Source of the DNA: Vagococcus allomyrinae | Lineage (GTDB): Bacteria; Bacillota; Bacilli; Lactobacillales; Vagococcaceae | Length of the DNA stretch: 64,000 nucleotides | Assembly: GCF_017829975.1 (NCBI RefSeq) | Contig: NZ_JAEEGA010000009.1 | Span: 124,001 to 188,000 of the forward strand | Reading direction: 5' to 3' | Shown here: piece by piece, positions 17,771-25,836 of the stretch | Numbering within the stretch: position 1 is the first letter of the stretch | How the letters are laid out: every line of letters starts with the position of its first letter | Made by a program: the position numbers and the translations under genes | Notes under the pieces: generated by a model | The model's database searches: none | Told to the model about the DNA's origin: nothing | What the model saw: only the letters and a program-made list of their open reading frames with translations

Positions 17771-18145
17771 TTAGACAAATAAAAACAGTTTAGAAATGAT
17801 CAACCATTCACCAGTTTCTCCCTTTACTAAGTGAAAGTGATCTTCAATATTAAGAGTGCCGAAAAAACCAGTTTGGTAGAGTGTGGCACTGGCTATTTGC
17901 TCATGAGCCATTACCCATATGATGTCAGCGTGATAGGGATCTTTGGCTGACTTCATGGAAGCTCTTGAAGCTAAATCAGCAAAAAAAGGTTCGAGACTTC
18001 CTGTTTCGAATAGCTCGCCTTTGAAACCTGACATGATAGCATCTGCATGAAATAGTTTTCTTAGAAGATCAATATCAGCTGTATAAGTACCTCTAATATA
18101 ATCATTAAGAACCGACTTTACCTTTGAAATATCCTTTTGAGACAT
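17771..18145 (-). CDS. NTF2-like / lumazine-binding-like protein
   Basis: This 124-residue protein has the SnoaL/NTF2 cone-fold pattern: an N-terminal helix VLNDYIRGTYTADIDLLRKLFH followed by ADAIM, an FFADLASR helix and a terminal beta sheet ending DHFHLVKGETGEWLIISKLF. This subgroup is usually annotated as putative lumazine-binding (Lumazine_bd_2). It is likely the first gene of the minus-strand pair with DUF169. Enzymatic role is unknown. Confidence 0.75.
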   Translation of the reverse strand: MSQKDISKVKSVLNDYIRGTYTADIDLLRKLFHADAIMSGFKGELFETGSLEPFFADLASRASMKSAKDPYHADIIWVMAHEQIASATLYQTGFFGTLNIEDHFHLVKGETGEWLIISKLFLFV

Positions 18146-18359
18146 GATAACCTCCCATATTGTATTCGCTTTCTATTTTATAAAAAGCAATTTCTTCTAG
18201 ATAGTAAAAAACGGAATAATTGACTCAGAATTAGCAAAAAAAATTGAGAAATTTAAATCTATGCGGGAAATAATGCTCGTTGTTCCGAAAAAAGGAAGGA
18301 GTGATTTTAAGGTGAAAGCTTCTTTTTTTGGACAATAAATAAAAAGATCTGACATTATT

Positions 18360-18388
18360 TTGACTTAATGCTTATTTTATTATAGAAT
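18360..18388 (+). promoter_or_regulatory. Sigma-A promoter of oppA-like gene
   Basis: TTGACT (18360-18365) and TAGAAT (18383-18388) have 17-nt spacing, ending about 24 nt before the coding start. Confidence 0.75.
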
Positions 18389-18411
18389 GGTGAGAATTAG
18401 GAGGGGATTTC

Positions 18412-20043
18412 ATGAGAAGGAAAGTGTTAGTGTTAGGGATAGCCTTATTATTAGTTGGGTGTGGTAGTAAGGAAACCTCTGAGTCAAAAGATAAGACAGA
18501 GACAAAACAAGAAATAGCTGTTGTAGTGGAAAATGAACCGTCAACTTTAGATTCGAGTTTGGCCAGTGATACCTATGGGATTACGCTTCTCAATAATGTG
18601 ATGGAGGGGCTTTACCGACTAGACGAAAATAACCAACTGGTTACTGCTGGAGCAAGTGAACTACCAGCGGTCAGTGATGACCTACTCACCTATAAAATAA
18701 AACTTAACAAAGAGGCCAAATGGTCAAATGACACACCTGTCACTGCTGGAGATTATGTTTATGCATGGCAAAAGGCAGTTAATCCAGAAACAGGGTCAGA
18801 GTATAGTTATCTTTTTAGCAGTATTTTAAATGCCACGGAGATTATCGAAGGCAAGAAAAAAATTGCAGAGTTGGGCATTAAAGCGATTGATGACTATGAA
18901 CTAGAGATTACATTAGCTCAGGCAACCCCTTATTTTGACAGTTTATTAGCGTTTCCGACCTTCTTTCCTCAAAATCAAGCATTTGTGGAAAAAGAAGCCG
19001 CTGATTATGCCAAGACCAGTAAAAATTTAATCTATAATGGTCCTTTCGTTTTAGAAGAATTTGATGGTGCAGGAACCGATACTGATTGGACTTATGTTAA
19101 AAGTAAGACTTACTGGGATAATAAAAACGTTAAATTAGCAAAGATCTCCAATCAGGTAATTAAAGAGCCAGGGACAAGTGTTAAGCTATTTGAAGCTGGT
19201 GAAATCGATGATTTACCATTATCAGGAGAATTTGCGCAACAGTACAAAGGCAATGAAGCCTTTGTTTCTCTAGATAAAGCTGGTACCACTTATCTATCTT
19301 ATGATCAGCGGGAAGGCTTATTCACAAATGCTAAAGCTAGAAAAGCCATTTCGTTGGTTCTGAATCGGGAAGAGATTATTGAGAACATCTTAGCTGATGG
19401 TTCCCTTGTGCCAAAAGGATTAGTCCCATCAGGCATGTCTTTTGCACCTGAGACTAATGAAGATTTTGCTGATGCCACGACTAATTATGTGAAGACTGAT
19501 GTGGAAGAAGCCAAAAAACTTTGGCAAGAAGCAAAAACTGAAAGCAAAACCGGTGATGTCACTTTGGAATTATTGTCTTATGATGTGGACTCCATTCGAA
19601 AATTAGCTGAGGCGATTCAATTCGCTATTGAGGATAATCTTGAAGGCACCAAAGTTAATGTCAGCATCGTGCCTGTTTCGGTGGCAGTAGAGAAAGGCCG
19701 AAACACCGAGTTTGATCTTTTCCTTTTCGGATGGGGAGCAGATTACGCTGACCCAAGTAGTTTTTTAGATTTATTTAAAACAGACTCGCCTTATAATTAC
19801 GGGAAATACAGCAATAAAGAGTACGATGCCTTAGTTGAAAGTGCTGGGACAACAAACGTAACGGATCCAGAAAAACGCTGGTCTGATTTTGTTGAGGCAG
19901 AGAATCTTTTATTGGGTGAAACAGGCGTTAATCCAATTTTCCAAAAAGCTGAGTCCAGACTGAGAAATCCTCAATTGAAGGGAATCATCTCTCATAGTGT
20001 CGGTGCCCAGTTTGATTTTAAAGAAGCCTATCTGGAAGATTAA
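18412..20043 (+). CDS. Oligopeptide-binding lipoprotein (OppA/SBP_bac_5)
   Basis: This 543-residue extracytoplasmic solute receptor starts with a lipoprotein signal, lipobox LVGC with Cys17, then a Lys/Glu-rich linker. The mature part shows SBP_bac_5 features: EPSTLDSSLASDTYG, the dipeptide-binding signature around AKWSNDTPVTAGDYVYAWQ, and GWGADYADPSSFLDLF near the C-terminus. No permease or ATPase genes lie nearby, so it must use a transporter encoded elsewhere, or serve as a pheromone or peptide receptor. It has its own promoter and terminator. Confidence 0.95.
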   Translation: MRRKVLVLGIALLLVGCGSKETSESKDKTETKQEIAVVVENEPSTLDSSLASDTYGITLLNNVMEGLYRLDENNQLVTAGASELPAVSDDLLTYKIKLNKEAKWSNDTPVTAGDYVYAWQKAVNPETGSEYSYLFSSILNATEIIEGKKKIAELGIKAIDDYELEITLAQATPYFDSLLAFPTFFPQNQAFVEKEAADYAKTSKNLIYNGPFVLEEFDGAGTDTDWTYVKSKTYWDNKNVKLAKISNQVIKEPGTSVKLFEAGEIDDLPLSGEFAQQYKGNEAFVSLDKAGTTYLSYDQREGLFTNAKARKAISLVLNREEIIENILADGSLVPKGLVPSGMSFAPETNEDFADATTNYVKTDVEEAKKLWQEAKTESKTGDVTLELLSYDVDSIRKLAEAIQFAIEDNLEGTKVNVSIVPVSVAVEKGRNTEFDLFLFGWGADYADPSSFLDLFKTDSPYNYGKYSNKEYDALVESAGTTNVTDPEKRWSDFVEAENLLLGETGVNPIFQKAESRLRNPQLKGIISHSVGAQFDFKEAYLED

Positions 20044-20062
20044 GATATCACTTAAGTTGACT

Positions 20063-20101
20063 AAAACCTTTGGCCATGTAACTGATTGCCAAAGGTTTTT
20101 T
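20063..20101 (+). terminator. Terminator after oppA-like gene
   Basis: AAAACCTTTGGC (20063-20074) pairs with GCCAAAGGTTTTTT (20088-20101). Confidence 0.9.
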
Positions 20102-20110
20102 GTGTTATGT

Positions 20111-20446
20111 TCATATTTCTTGAGCCAGTTCAGCTAAAAGATCGAGTTCTTCTTGAGTTAATTTAAACGTCATGGATTCCACGTTTTCCCTGACATGCTG
20201 CAGTTTGCTTGCTCCTGGGATTGCAAAAATCATGGGACCGTTAAAATTGATCAGCCAATTTAAAGCGACCTGAGATGGGGATTTTTCGTAAAGATGACCA
20301 ATATCAGTTAGACCATTAATTAATGCTTCTGTCTTTTTTAGTGTGGACGTCGACAGACGATATTGGTGTTTTCTCAGAAAGAAAAGAGTATCAAGTAGTG
20401 CAGGCTCTTGATGAAATTTACCTGTCAATAATCCTTGATCCGCGCA
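20111..20446 (-). pseudogene. Aldo/keto reductase, C-terminal remnant
   Basis: The minus strand encodes about 110 residues matching only the C-terminal third of an aldo/keto reductase: QGLLTGKF, then PSQVALNWLINFNGPMIFAIPGAS and a final helix. The catalytic Asp-Tyr-Lys-His half is missing. The frame runs into a stop at 20456, so homology begins abruptly near 20440. The only starts available are internal (TTG 20428). It abuts a truncated regulator reading the other way, so both look cut by the same deletion. Confidence 0.75.
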
Positions 20447-20614
20447 ACATTTGGTTTAAGGATAGTGGATGATCCTAAAAATCCCTTTACGATTTCTTTT
20501 AAAGCAGGGGGATTTTGGAACACAGTCGCCCATTGGATAGAGGAAGAGCCAGTTAGATCACCAGAAGTAATGGCGAAGCCTATTACTGAGTTTATGGAAA
20601 AAGGCTTTTCATAA
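20432..20614 (+). pseudogene. TetR-like regulator, C-terminal remnant
   Basis: An open plus-strand frame with no start codon or ribosome binding site encodes about 60 residues ending at a stop (20612-20614). The segment FKAGGFWNTVAHWIEEEPVR, then SPEVMAKPITEFM, resembles the C-terminal helices of TetR proteins of the DhaS-like type (G-x-W-I-E...SPE-M). No helix-turn-helix remains. Its upstream end meets the truncated aldo/keto reductase. Identification rests on a short match. Confidence 0.45.
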
Positions 20615-20728
20615 CTGTTAGAGAATAGCAAGTACTCCTAACCAAATGACAGTAAATACGGAGCTAAGGGAGGCTAGAGTATCCCCAGTGGTGTCCTAGT
20701 GATGTGAAGAGGGCTGAACATCTACTAC

Positions 20729-20770
20729 TTGTCAAAATGAACAAATAAGCGTAAAATTAGGTGTACCTAA
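20729..20770 (+). promoter_or_regulatory. mntH promoter with DtxR/MntR-type operator
   Basis: TTGTCA (20729-20734) and TAAAAT (20752-20757) have exact 17-nt spacing. Overlapping the end of the -10 is TTAGGTGTACCTAA (20757-20770), with arms TTAGGT/ACCTAA. This matches the operator type of manganese- or iron-responsive DtxR-family repressors. Metal-dependent repression of mntH is the direct inference. Confidence 0.8.
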
Positions 20771-20790
20771 AAATAAAAGAAGGTTATCCT

Positions 20791-22152
20791 ATGGTAAATG
20801 AAAAACAACAGGAACATAAGCATTTTTTGACGACTAAACTTAACGGGCTCAGCTTGCCGGAAATAAATAATACAGTTTCAATTCCTAAAAATGCTGGCTT
20901 TTGGAAGAAACTTCTCGCTTATTCTGGCCCTGGTGCTTTAGTGGCAGTTGGCTATATGGATCCAGGTAATTGGGTAACCTCTATTGCTGGTGGGGCTCAA
21001 TTTGGCTATTTGCTTTTATCCGTTATTCTGATATCCAGCTTGATTGCTATGTTATTGCAATATATGTCGGCTAAACTGGGCATTGTGACAGGTCTTGATT
21101 TAGCTCAAGCAATTCGCATGAGAACTGGTAAAAAACTAGGGATTGTTCTGTGGGTGATAACCGAATTGGCGATCATGGCAACAGACATCGCCGAAGTAAT
21201 TGGGAGTGCTGTGGCCTTGAATTTGTTATTTCGAATTCCTTTGTTACTAGGTGTTTTAATCACGGTTTTGGACGTGTTTCTTTTACTGATGCTGACTAAA
21301 CTAGGTTTTCGAAAAATAGAAGGCATCGTCTCAGTGCTAATCGCGACCATTCTTGTTATTTTTTTGTATGAGGTGATCATGGGCCAACCTGTTTTTAGTG
21401 ACATTTTAGCTGGTTTTGTCCCTCATAAACAAGTAGTGGAAAATAAAAGTGCGCTATTCTTAGCCTTAGGGATTGTCGGAGCAACTGTTATGCCGCATAA
21501 TTTATATCTGCATTCATCAATTGTTCAAGCTCGTCAATACGATCGTGAAAACCGAGAAGAATTAAAGGAAGCCGTCAAATTTGCGAGGATCGACTCTAAC
21601 TTGCAATTGACCGTTGCTTTCGTGATCAACTGTTTGTTACTAACTTTAGGTGCGGCCCTATTTCATGGCAATGGTGACCATTTGACCACTCTAGGATCAC
21701 TTTATCGAGCTCTTTCCGATAAAGCAATCGTAGGCGCTATTGCGTCTCCGGTTTTGAGTATTCTCTTTGCAGTGGCATTATTGGCTTCAGGGCAAAATTC
21801 GACCATAACGGGAACTCTCACAGGCCAAATTGTCATGGAGGGTTACATTAAGCTGAGCATGCCAGTCTGGGCAAGGCGATTAGTCACTCGTTTGTTAGCA
21901 GTTATTCCAGTCATCATTTGTCTGCTCCTTTTTGGCGATTCAGAGGAAGTTGTTGAAAAATTGTTGATTTATACACAAGTGTTTCTCAGTATTGCTTTGC
22001 CAGTTTCGATGTTACCTTTAACGATCTTTACCAGTAGCAGGAAAATGATGGGGGAATTTAAAAATTCTCTATTAGTAACCATTCTTGCTTGGGCTTTAAC
22101 AATTGTATTAACCGGGTTGAATGTCTATTTAATTATGTCAACTTTTGGATAA
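20791..22152 (+). CDS. mntH: NRAMP-family Mn(II)/metal-proton symporter
   Basis: This membrane importer of Mn2+ has 453 residues. NRAMP signatures are present: [15 protein letters not shown] in helix 1 (metal ligands Asp and Asn) and [13 protein letters not shown] in helix 6 (Met and His), with about 11 helices. I set the start at ATG 20791, after AGAAGG. An upstream in-frame GTG at 20761 lies inside the operator and cannot be the start. The metalloregulator operator gives a clear regulatory logic: derepression when manganese is scarce. Confidence 0.96.
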   Translation: MVNEKQQEHKHFLTTKLNGLSLPEINNTVSIPKNAGFWKKLLAYSGPGALVAVGYMDPGNWVTSIAGGAQFGYLLLSVILISSLIAMLLQYMSAKLGIVTGLDLAQAIRMRTGKKLGIVLWVITELAIMATDIAEVIGSAVALNLLFRIPLLLGVLITVLDVFLLLMLTKLGFRKIEGIVSVLIATILVIFLYEVIMGQPVFSDILAGFVPHKQVVENKSALFLALGIVGATVMPHNLYLHSSIVQARQYDRENREELKEAVKFARIDSNLQLTVAFVINCLLLTLGAALFHGNGDHLTTLGSLYRALSDKAIVGAIASPVLSILFAVALLASGQNSTITGTLTGQIVMEGYIKLSMPVWARRLVTRLLAVIPVIICLLLFGDSEEVVEKLLIYTQVFLSIALPVSMLPLTIFTSSRKMMGEFKNSLLVTILAWALTIVLTGLNVYLIMSTFG

Positions 22153-22157
22153 ATAAG

Positions 22158-22202
22158 CACCAAGTTTCCTTAATAAGTTTAAGGGGCTTGGTGTTTTATT
22201 TT
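22158..22202 (+). terminator. mntH terminator
   Basis: CACCAAG (22158-22164) pairs with CTTGGTG (22187-22193), extended by an inner CTTAA/TTAAG stem, then TTTTATTTT. Confidence 0.85.
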
Positions 22203-22354
22203 AAGCAATCAACCAAAGTCGTCACGGATAAGCGTATCCTTCTCGTGATACTAATTTCTGTCAACTATTGTCAGAGAAAAAGTTTGATTAGTATGGTTCT
22301 TTTATGAGGGCGGGGACTATTCTATTTATGTGATGGCAATAAAATGGAAAGAAA

Positions 22355-22515
22355 GGAGTAGCCCCTGGCTAAACTGCCAGGGGCTTAAGAGTATTAATTT
22401 ATTCGGGGGAGAACAAATTAAATGAAAAAAATTTTGTTAGGCTTTGTTGGTATAGTTATATAATAGCCTGCATCTGTGAACATGTTGTGACTAAGATACA
22501 AGAATAGTACGAAGA
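22355..22515 (+). repeat. Micro-ORF repeat family, copy 1
   Basis: The order is: a hairpin GCCCCTGGC/GCCAGGGGC (22369-22384), a purine-rich ribosome binding site, an ATGAAAAAA micro-ORF, and a tail containing TTTGTTGGTATA and TATATAATAGC. The same order and tail recur at 25065-25215 and 57126-57255. Similarity between copies 1 and 2 continues for about 50 nt past the ORF. Confidence 0.65.
22422..22463 (+). CDS. 13-residue hydrophobic micro-ORF beside the Rgg gene
   Basis: ATG 22422 follows GGGGGAG by 9 nt and encodes MKKILLGFVGIVI then TAA. It converges on the 3' end of the Rgg-like gene (58 nt away), an arrangement known for some Rgg pheromone genes. It lacks the acidic residue typical of streptococcal SHP peptides, so a pheromone role is only a hypothesis. 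Two related copies exist in the window; one is frameshifted. Confidence 0.4.
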   Translation: MKKILLGFVGIVI

Positions 22516-22520
22516 ATTTG

Positions 22521-23384
22521 TTAAGTCTTTGATTTTTTCATATCTTCAAAAAACTCAGAGAAATTAGTTGCTAAGTGATCAGAATCGAGTTTTCTGAAGA
22601 TACTCAAGGCTGCATCGACTTTTTGTTGCCCTTCGATAATTTCTCCCTTTTTGTATAAGTAAATGCCATTCAAATAGTTTAGAACATTTCTCTCGTGAAG
22701 GTAGTGTTCAGATGTGAGTAATTTACTGACATCAGTTTGAAATTTCAAACTGATCTCCAACTCATCTTTCATCAGACACACAATTGCTGAGTTCAGCAAA
22801 ATTTGAGCAATCATTTTACGATGAGCAGAATTATTTTGAAAGTATCGTGTCTTATGAATGAGTTCATTGGATAGGAGCATCATGGCATCAAATTTGATAC
22901 CGGCTACTGAATTACCATATAAAATGAGTTCGTATTGAGTCCAATCTTCTATTGAAAAAAGGTAGTCAGTTAGGAATTCAATATCTTCTTCACTAGTCGT
23001 ATTTTCATCCCGCAGTTCGTCATAGACAATTGAAAACATAATGTAATTGTAGCGATGGCGAACATGCCGGGTATCTTTCCAAAGAGCAGATTCATTTGCC
23101 ATAATGGCCTCAATTTTAGTATATTCTTTTTTGAGATATGATTCTCTTAATTCGTCAAGTAGTTGCATCATCCTACTTTTTTGAAAATTACTAACGATCA
23201 GCTCGAATTCGCTTAAAGTGACATTTACTCGATCTAAAATTTTTACAAACTTACTAACAGTAATTTCGCATAAACCTCTTTCAAATTTTGACAGTAAGGA
23301 AATTGACATGATTCCGGAAGCGGTTTCTGAGATTGTGAGTTGCTTTTCAATCCTGATTTTTTTGAATTCTTCACCATACATCAT
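22521..23384 (-). CDS. Rgg/GadR/MutR-family transcriptional regulator
   Basis: The 287-residue protein has an N-terminal Cro/C1 helix-turn-helix (about 5-62; KKIRIEKQLTISETASG and SLLSKFERGLCEITVSKF) and a long alpha-helical C-terminal region of the Rgg TPR-like peptide-sensing type. I chose ATG 23384 because GGAGG lies 10 nt upstream; a longer reading frame has no ribosome binding site. It is divergent from a short hydrophobic peptide ORF and a dGTPase-like gene, with two perfect palindromes in the shared gap. Peptide-responsive control of that divergent unit is inferred from the family. Confidence 0.88.
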   Translation of the reverse strand: MMYGEEFKKIRIEKQLTISETASGIMSISLLSKFERGLCEITVSKFVKILDRVNVTLSEFELIVSNFQKSRMMQLLDELRESYLKKEYTKIEAIMANESALWKDTRHVRHRYNYIMFSIVYDELRDENTTSEEDIEFLTDYLFSIEDWTQYELILYGNSVAGIKFDAMMLLSNELIHKTRYFQNNSAHRKMIAQILLNSAIVCLMKDELEISLKFQTDVSKLLTSEHYLHERNVLNYLNGIYLYKKGEIIEGQQKVDAALSIFRKLDSDHLATNFSEFFEDMKKSKT

Positions 23385-23400
23385 TTTAGATTTACCTCCA

Positions 23401-23459
23401 TTTTTCATATATGAAAAAAATACTCTCTTTTTCTTATTATATACTAATATTAATATTAG
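23401..23459. promoter_or_regulatory. Two perfect palindromes in the Rgg-peptide divergent region
   Basis: TTTTTCATATATGAAAAA (23401-23418) and CTAATATTAATATTAG (23444-23459) are exact palindromes between the Rgg start and the peptide ORF. They are the most likely Rgg operator(s). A TATACT hexamer at 23440-23445, partly overlapping the second palindrome, could be the -10 of the rightward promoter. Confidence 0.55.
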
Positions 23460-23492
23460 GAAATAGAAATATAGCAAGAAAGGAGGATTTTT

Positions 23493-23564
23493 ATGATTAT
23501 TTTAATAGCAAGCGTATTAATAGTACCTATGGGCGGGATAATGTGTACTGTAGGCCATACTTAA
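23493..23564 (+). CDS. Short hydrophobic peptide (23 aa), candidate Rgg-linked pheromone precursor
   Basis: AAAGGAGG (23479-23486) is ideally placed 6 nt before ATG 23493. The ORF encodes MIILIASVLIVPMGG and then eight residues, IMCTVGHT. It is short, hydrophobic and divergently transcribed from the Rgg regulator, which is the classic arrangement of SHP pheromone genes. The dGTPase-like gene follows 102 nt later on the same strand. It lacks the usual basic N-terminus and Asp/Glu before the mature peptide, so equivalence to SHP is not proven. Coding status is supported mainly by the ribosome binding site and position. Confidence 0.5.
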   Translation: MIILIASVLIVPMGGIMCTVGHT

Positions 23565-23666
23565 ATAGTAATAGGACAGAGAGGCGTAAATTTGGTAATA
23601 AGTAAAATTACTAGTTTAGCTTCTCTTTTTTTTAACATTAGTTTAATGGAATGGGGAAGTGATGAT

Positions 23667-25061
23667 ATGGAAAGGAAAATGGATTGGCAGCAATTATTAA
23701 CAGAAAAACGCTATAATACCAGTAATATTTTTTACTTACGAGGGGAAAGTGCCTATAACATAGACAGTATGAAGATAATTAAGTCAGAGGCCTTTCAGAA
23801 ATTACCTGAAAAAAGTCACTTATTTCCAATTGAAGGGTGGGACTATAGTCGATCTAGTATGATACATTCTTTAGAAGTCTCTTACTTTTCTAAAATGATT
23901 GTTCATAAATTTGCTGAACGAAATATGCGGAAAACAGTGACAGCAAAAGAAATTGCTAAGATGTCAAATACGGTTTGTGCCGCAGCTTTGATTCAGGAAA
24001 TCGGGTTGCCTGCATTTGGTTACTGTGGAGAGGCTTGCATCAGAGGGTGGTTTCAAGAGCATTTGGCTACTTTAACCTACGAGGGGAAAAAGCTTGTTGA
24101 ACTATTAAGCCAGAAACAATGCCAGGATCTCGAAAATCTGAATGTTCATGCTCAAAGCCTTAGAATACTAAGAAAACTCCATGGCAAGGCTCGGGATAAA
24201 AAAATGAATTTGACGTACGCTATTCTTAATACAGTTTTAAATCAGCCAGCAAAGGAATTGGCTAACTATGAGGCTCCTTATTTGTCGTGTTATCAAAGTG
24301 AACAAGATTTTTATCGAAACGTTTCTGACGAAGTGGATATCCTTAGCAAACATCCCTTGTCATTCATCGTGTCGGCAGCTTCAGATCTGGCTTATACAAC
24401 GTCGGCCATCAAGGATGGATTGAGCAATGGTGTGATTGATAGTCAACAAATCGTTTGTTATCTGCAAGAGAAGATCGACGAAAATAAACTAACGTATGGT
24501 CAATTATTTCAATATCGAGAAGTACTAGGGCGTCATAAACATTTTTCAACTAAAGCAGGGCAAGATGAAGAGGCGGTTGTATTATGGCTTGAAGACATCC
24601 AGTTACGTTTCATAAATAATTTGGCAGCAAGTTTTAATCGGAAATATACATTGATCATGTCAGGGAACTACCATCGAGATCTATTTTATGAGACGGATGT
24701 GGAACCATTGTTTCGCGGATTGCAAGGGTTTGTCGAGGAATCTATTATTTGTCAACCTCAGCGACAAGCCTCAGAATTAGTGGGAATGGCTAAATTAACA
24801 GATTTATTGAATCGGTTCGTACCAGCAACCTTGTACTATGACGAAGAAAGAACGGATGAACAAAGGGCCATCAATCAAAGAATCTCAATACAAGCTAAGA
24901 AAGCTTATCGTGATGATCTTGAAGGCATCGCAGATAGAGGTGAAGGTGATAAACTTTATTATCGCCTCTTAATGGTTGTCGATTTTTTAACAGAATTAAC
25001 TGACAGACAAGCTGCTTCTCTTTCCGAAGAGTTGGTTAATTTAGAAGCAATAAATCTTTAA
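23667..25061 (+). CDS. dGTP triphosphohydrolase (Dgt)-like protein with altered HD motif
   Basis: The 464-residue protein aligns along its length with bacterial dNTP triphosphohydrolases: MDWQQLLTEKRY start, RSSMIHSLEV (His67), FGYCGE after the metal motif, NVHAQSLRILRKL and AASDLAY (Asp240). Where active enzymes have the metal-binding His-Asp (AHDIG), this one reads LIQEIG, with Gln110-Glu111. Loss of both ligands suggests altered or absent hydrolysis. I set the start at ATG 23667 (GGGGAAG upstream) rather than TTG 23592. It sits behind an Rgg/peptide pair, an unusual context for Dgt. Confidence 0.82.
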   Translation: MERKMDWQQLLTEKRYNTSNIFYLRGESAYNIDSMKIIKSEAFQKLPEKSHLFPIEGWDYSRSSMIHSLEVSYFSKMIVHKFAERNMRKTVTAKEIAKMSNTVCAAALIQEIGLPAFGYCGEACIRGWFQEHLATLTYEGKKLVELLSQKQCQDLENLNVHAQSLRILRKLHGKARDKKMNLTYAILNTVLNQPAKELANYEAPYLSCYQSEQDFYRNVSDEVDILSKHPLSFIVSAASDLAYTTSAIKDGLSNGVIDSQQIVCYLQEKIDENKLTYGQLFQYREVLGRHKHFSTKAGQDEEAVVLWLEDIQLRFINNLAASFNRKYTLIMSGNYHRDLFYETDVEPLFRGLQGFVEESIICQPQRQASELVGMAKLTDLLNRFVPATLYYDEERTDEQRAINQRISIQAKKAYRDDLEGIADRGEGDKLYYRLLMVVDFLTELTDRQAASLSEELVNLEAINL

Positions 25062-25069
25062 AAAAAATA

Positions 25070-25092
25070 GCCCTCAGTTGGAGGCTGAGGGC
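25070..25092 (-). terminator. Hairpin terminator between the dGTPase-like and membrane protein genes
   Basis: GCCCTCAG (25070-25077) pairs with CTGAGGGC (25085-25092). On the minus strand a TATTTTTTT run follows, which suits the leftward gene. On the plus strand only a delayed TTTTT (25099) follows. The hairpin also forms the first part of micro-ORF repeat copy 2. Confidence 0.7.
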
Positions 25093-25125
25093 AGGAGATT
25101 TTTATTTACTTTGGAGGAGTAAATA

Positions 25126-25169
25126 ATGAAAAAGTTTTGTTAGGGTTGTTTGTTGGTATACATATATAA
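25126..25169 (+). pseudogene. Frameshifted micro-ORF of the MKK repeat family
   Basis: ATG 25126 is well placed after GGAGGAG but stops after MKKFC. Adding one A in the A-run restores MKKVLLGLFVGIHI, closely matching the 22422 micro-ORF and ending at 25169. Either the ORF is dead here or the conserved part is the RNA or DNA rather than the peptide. Confidence 0.45.
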
Positions 25170-25240
25170 TAGCGTGCAAATATGAAATTCATGTGAACAA
25201 TACGTAATAATAGTTAGAAGAAAGTGTTAAGAGAAAATCT

Positions 25241-25696
25241 TTAAGGGTGATTAGTTTCTCCCTCTTTTGTATGGGCTTTAAAGACAAAAGAAAAAATAGC
25301 AAAGAAGGAAACAAGACTTGTCACTAAGGTAAAGGAATCGCCATTTAATGATCCAGCTAATAATAGCGTGGGGAAAAGCGCAATGGTTAATTTTTCTAAA
25401 AAAATCGTATACCGTTCAATTTTTAAGGTTGAGATAGGAAGAATGATACTAATCAAAAAAATAATCAAAGTAAAGATCAACCAAATAACAAATAAAACAA
25501 TCAGTAAAAAGAAACCAAAAATGAACAATTCTTTAAAATCAATTTGAATCAATTCAAGCAAGACTGATTCAGTTGAGACGTTTTTTATAAAAAAATCTAA
25601 AACTTTAATTAATAAGAATAAAAGGAACGCAGTTAAAGCAAAAATGAAAATCATGTGGCCCATTAAGCGAGAAGCTTTTTCCATTTTTTTTGGCAT
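25241..25696 (-). CDS. Hypothetical four-helix membrane protein
   Basis: I do not recognise this 151-residue protein. It has four long hydrophobic segments (about 12-35, 55-85, 105-120 and 125-140) and a short basic N-terminus MPKKMEKASRLMG. The composition, rich in Phe, Ile and Leu with few polar residues, indicates an integral membrane protein. It is monocistronic on the minus strand, AAGGAGGTATTG-like sequence precedes the ATG, and it lies in the accessory stretch between the dGTPase-like and SIR2-like genes. Confidence 0.65.
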   Translation of the reverse strand: MPKKMEKASRLMGHMIFIFALTAFLLFLLIKVLDFFIKNVSTESVLLELIQIDFKELFIFGFFLLIVLFVIWLIFTLIIFLISIILPISTLKIERYTIFLEKLTIALFPTLLLAGSLNGDSFTLVTSLVSFFAIFSFVFKAHTKEGETNHP

Positions 25697-25750
25697 ATCA
25701 ATACCTCCTTAGCTCTCATCTTAAGCCATAGTAGAGAAAAAGGCAAAGAA

Positions 25751-25806
25751 ACCAAATAGACGAGATTCCTGAATCATGCGATAAGATGGAATCTTGTCTA
25801 TTTGGT
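25751..25806 (-). terminator. Long inverted repeat, probable leftward terminator
   Basis: The 19-nt arms at 25751-25769 and 25788-25806 begin and end ACCAAATAGAC / GTCTATTTGGT and pair at all but one G-U position. T-rich sequence follows on the minus strand, suited to ending the gene at 25837-26310. Confidence 0.65.
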
Positions 25807-25836
25807 GGCAACTCATTAAGGTGAGGCAACGCTAAG

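Larger units (their letters stand above)
25065..25215 (+). repeat. Micro-ORF repeat family, copy 2
   Basis: The hairpin GCCCTCAG/CTGAGGGC is followed by GGAGGAG, ATGAAAAAG and the conserved tail TTTGTTGGTATACATATATA. It is related to 22355-22515 and 57126-57255. Confidence 0.65.

Noticed and set aside
20425-20631. 68-codon minus-strand frame upstream of the aldo/keto reductase remnant
   Set aside because: It is antisense to the regulator-like remnant and resembles no protein.
23411-23605. 64-codon plus-strand frame beginning MKKILSFSYY
   Set aside because: It overlaps the rgg leader and both palindromes and has no ribosome binding site; the 23493 ORF in another frame has an ideal one.
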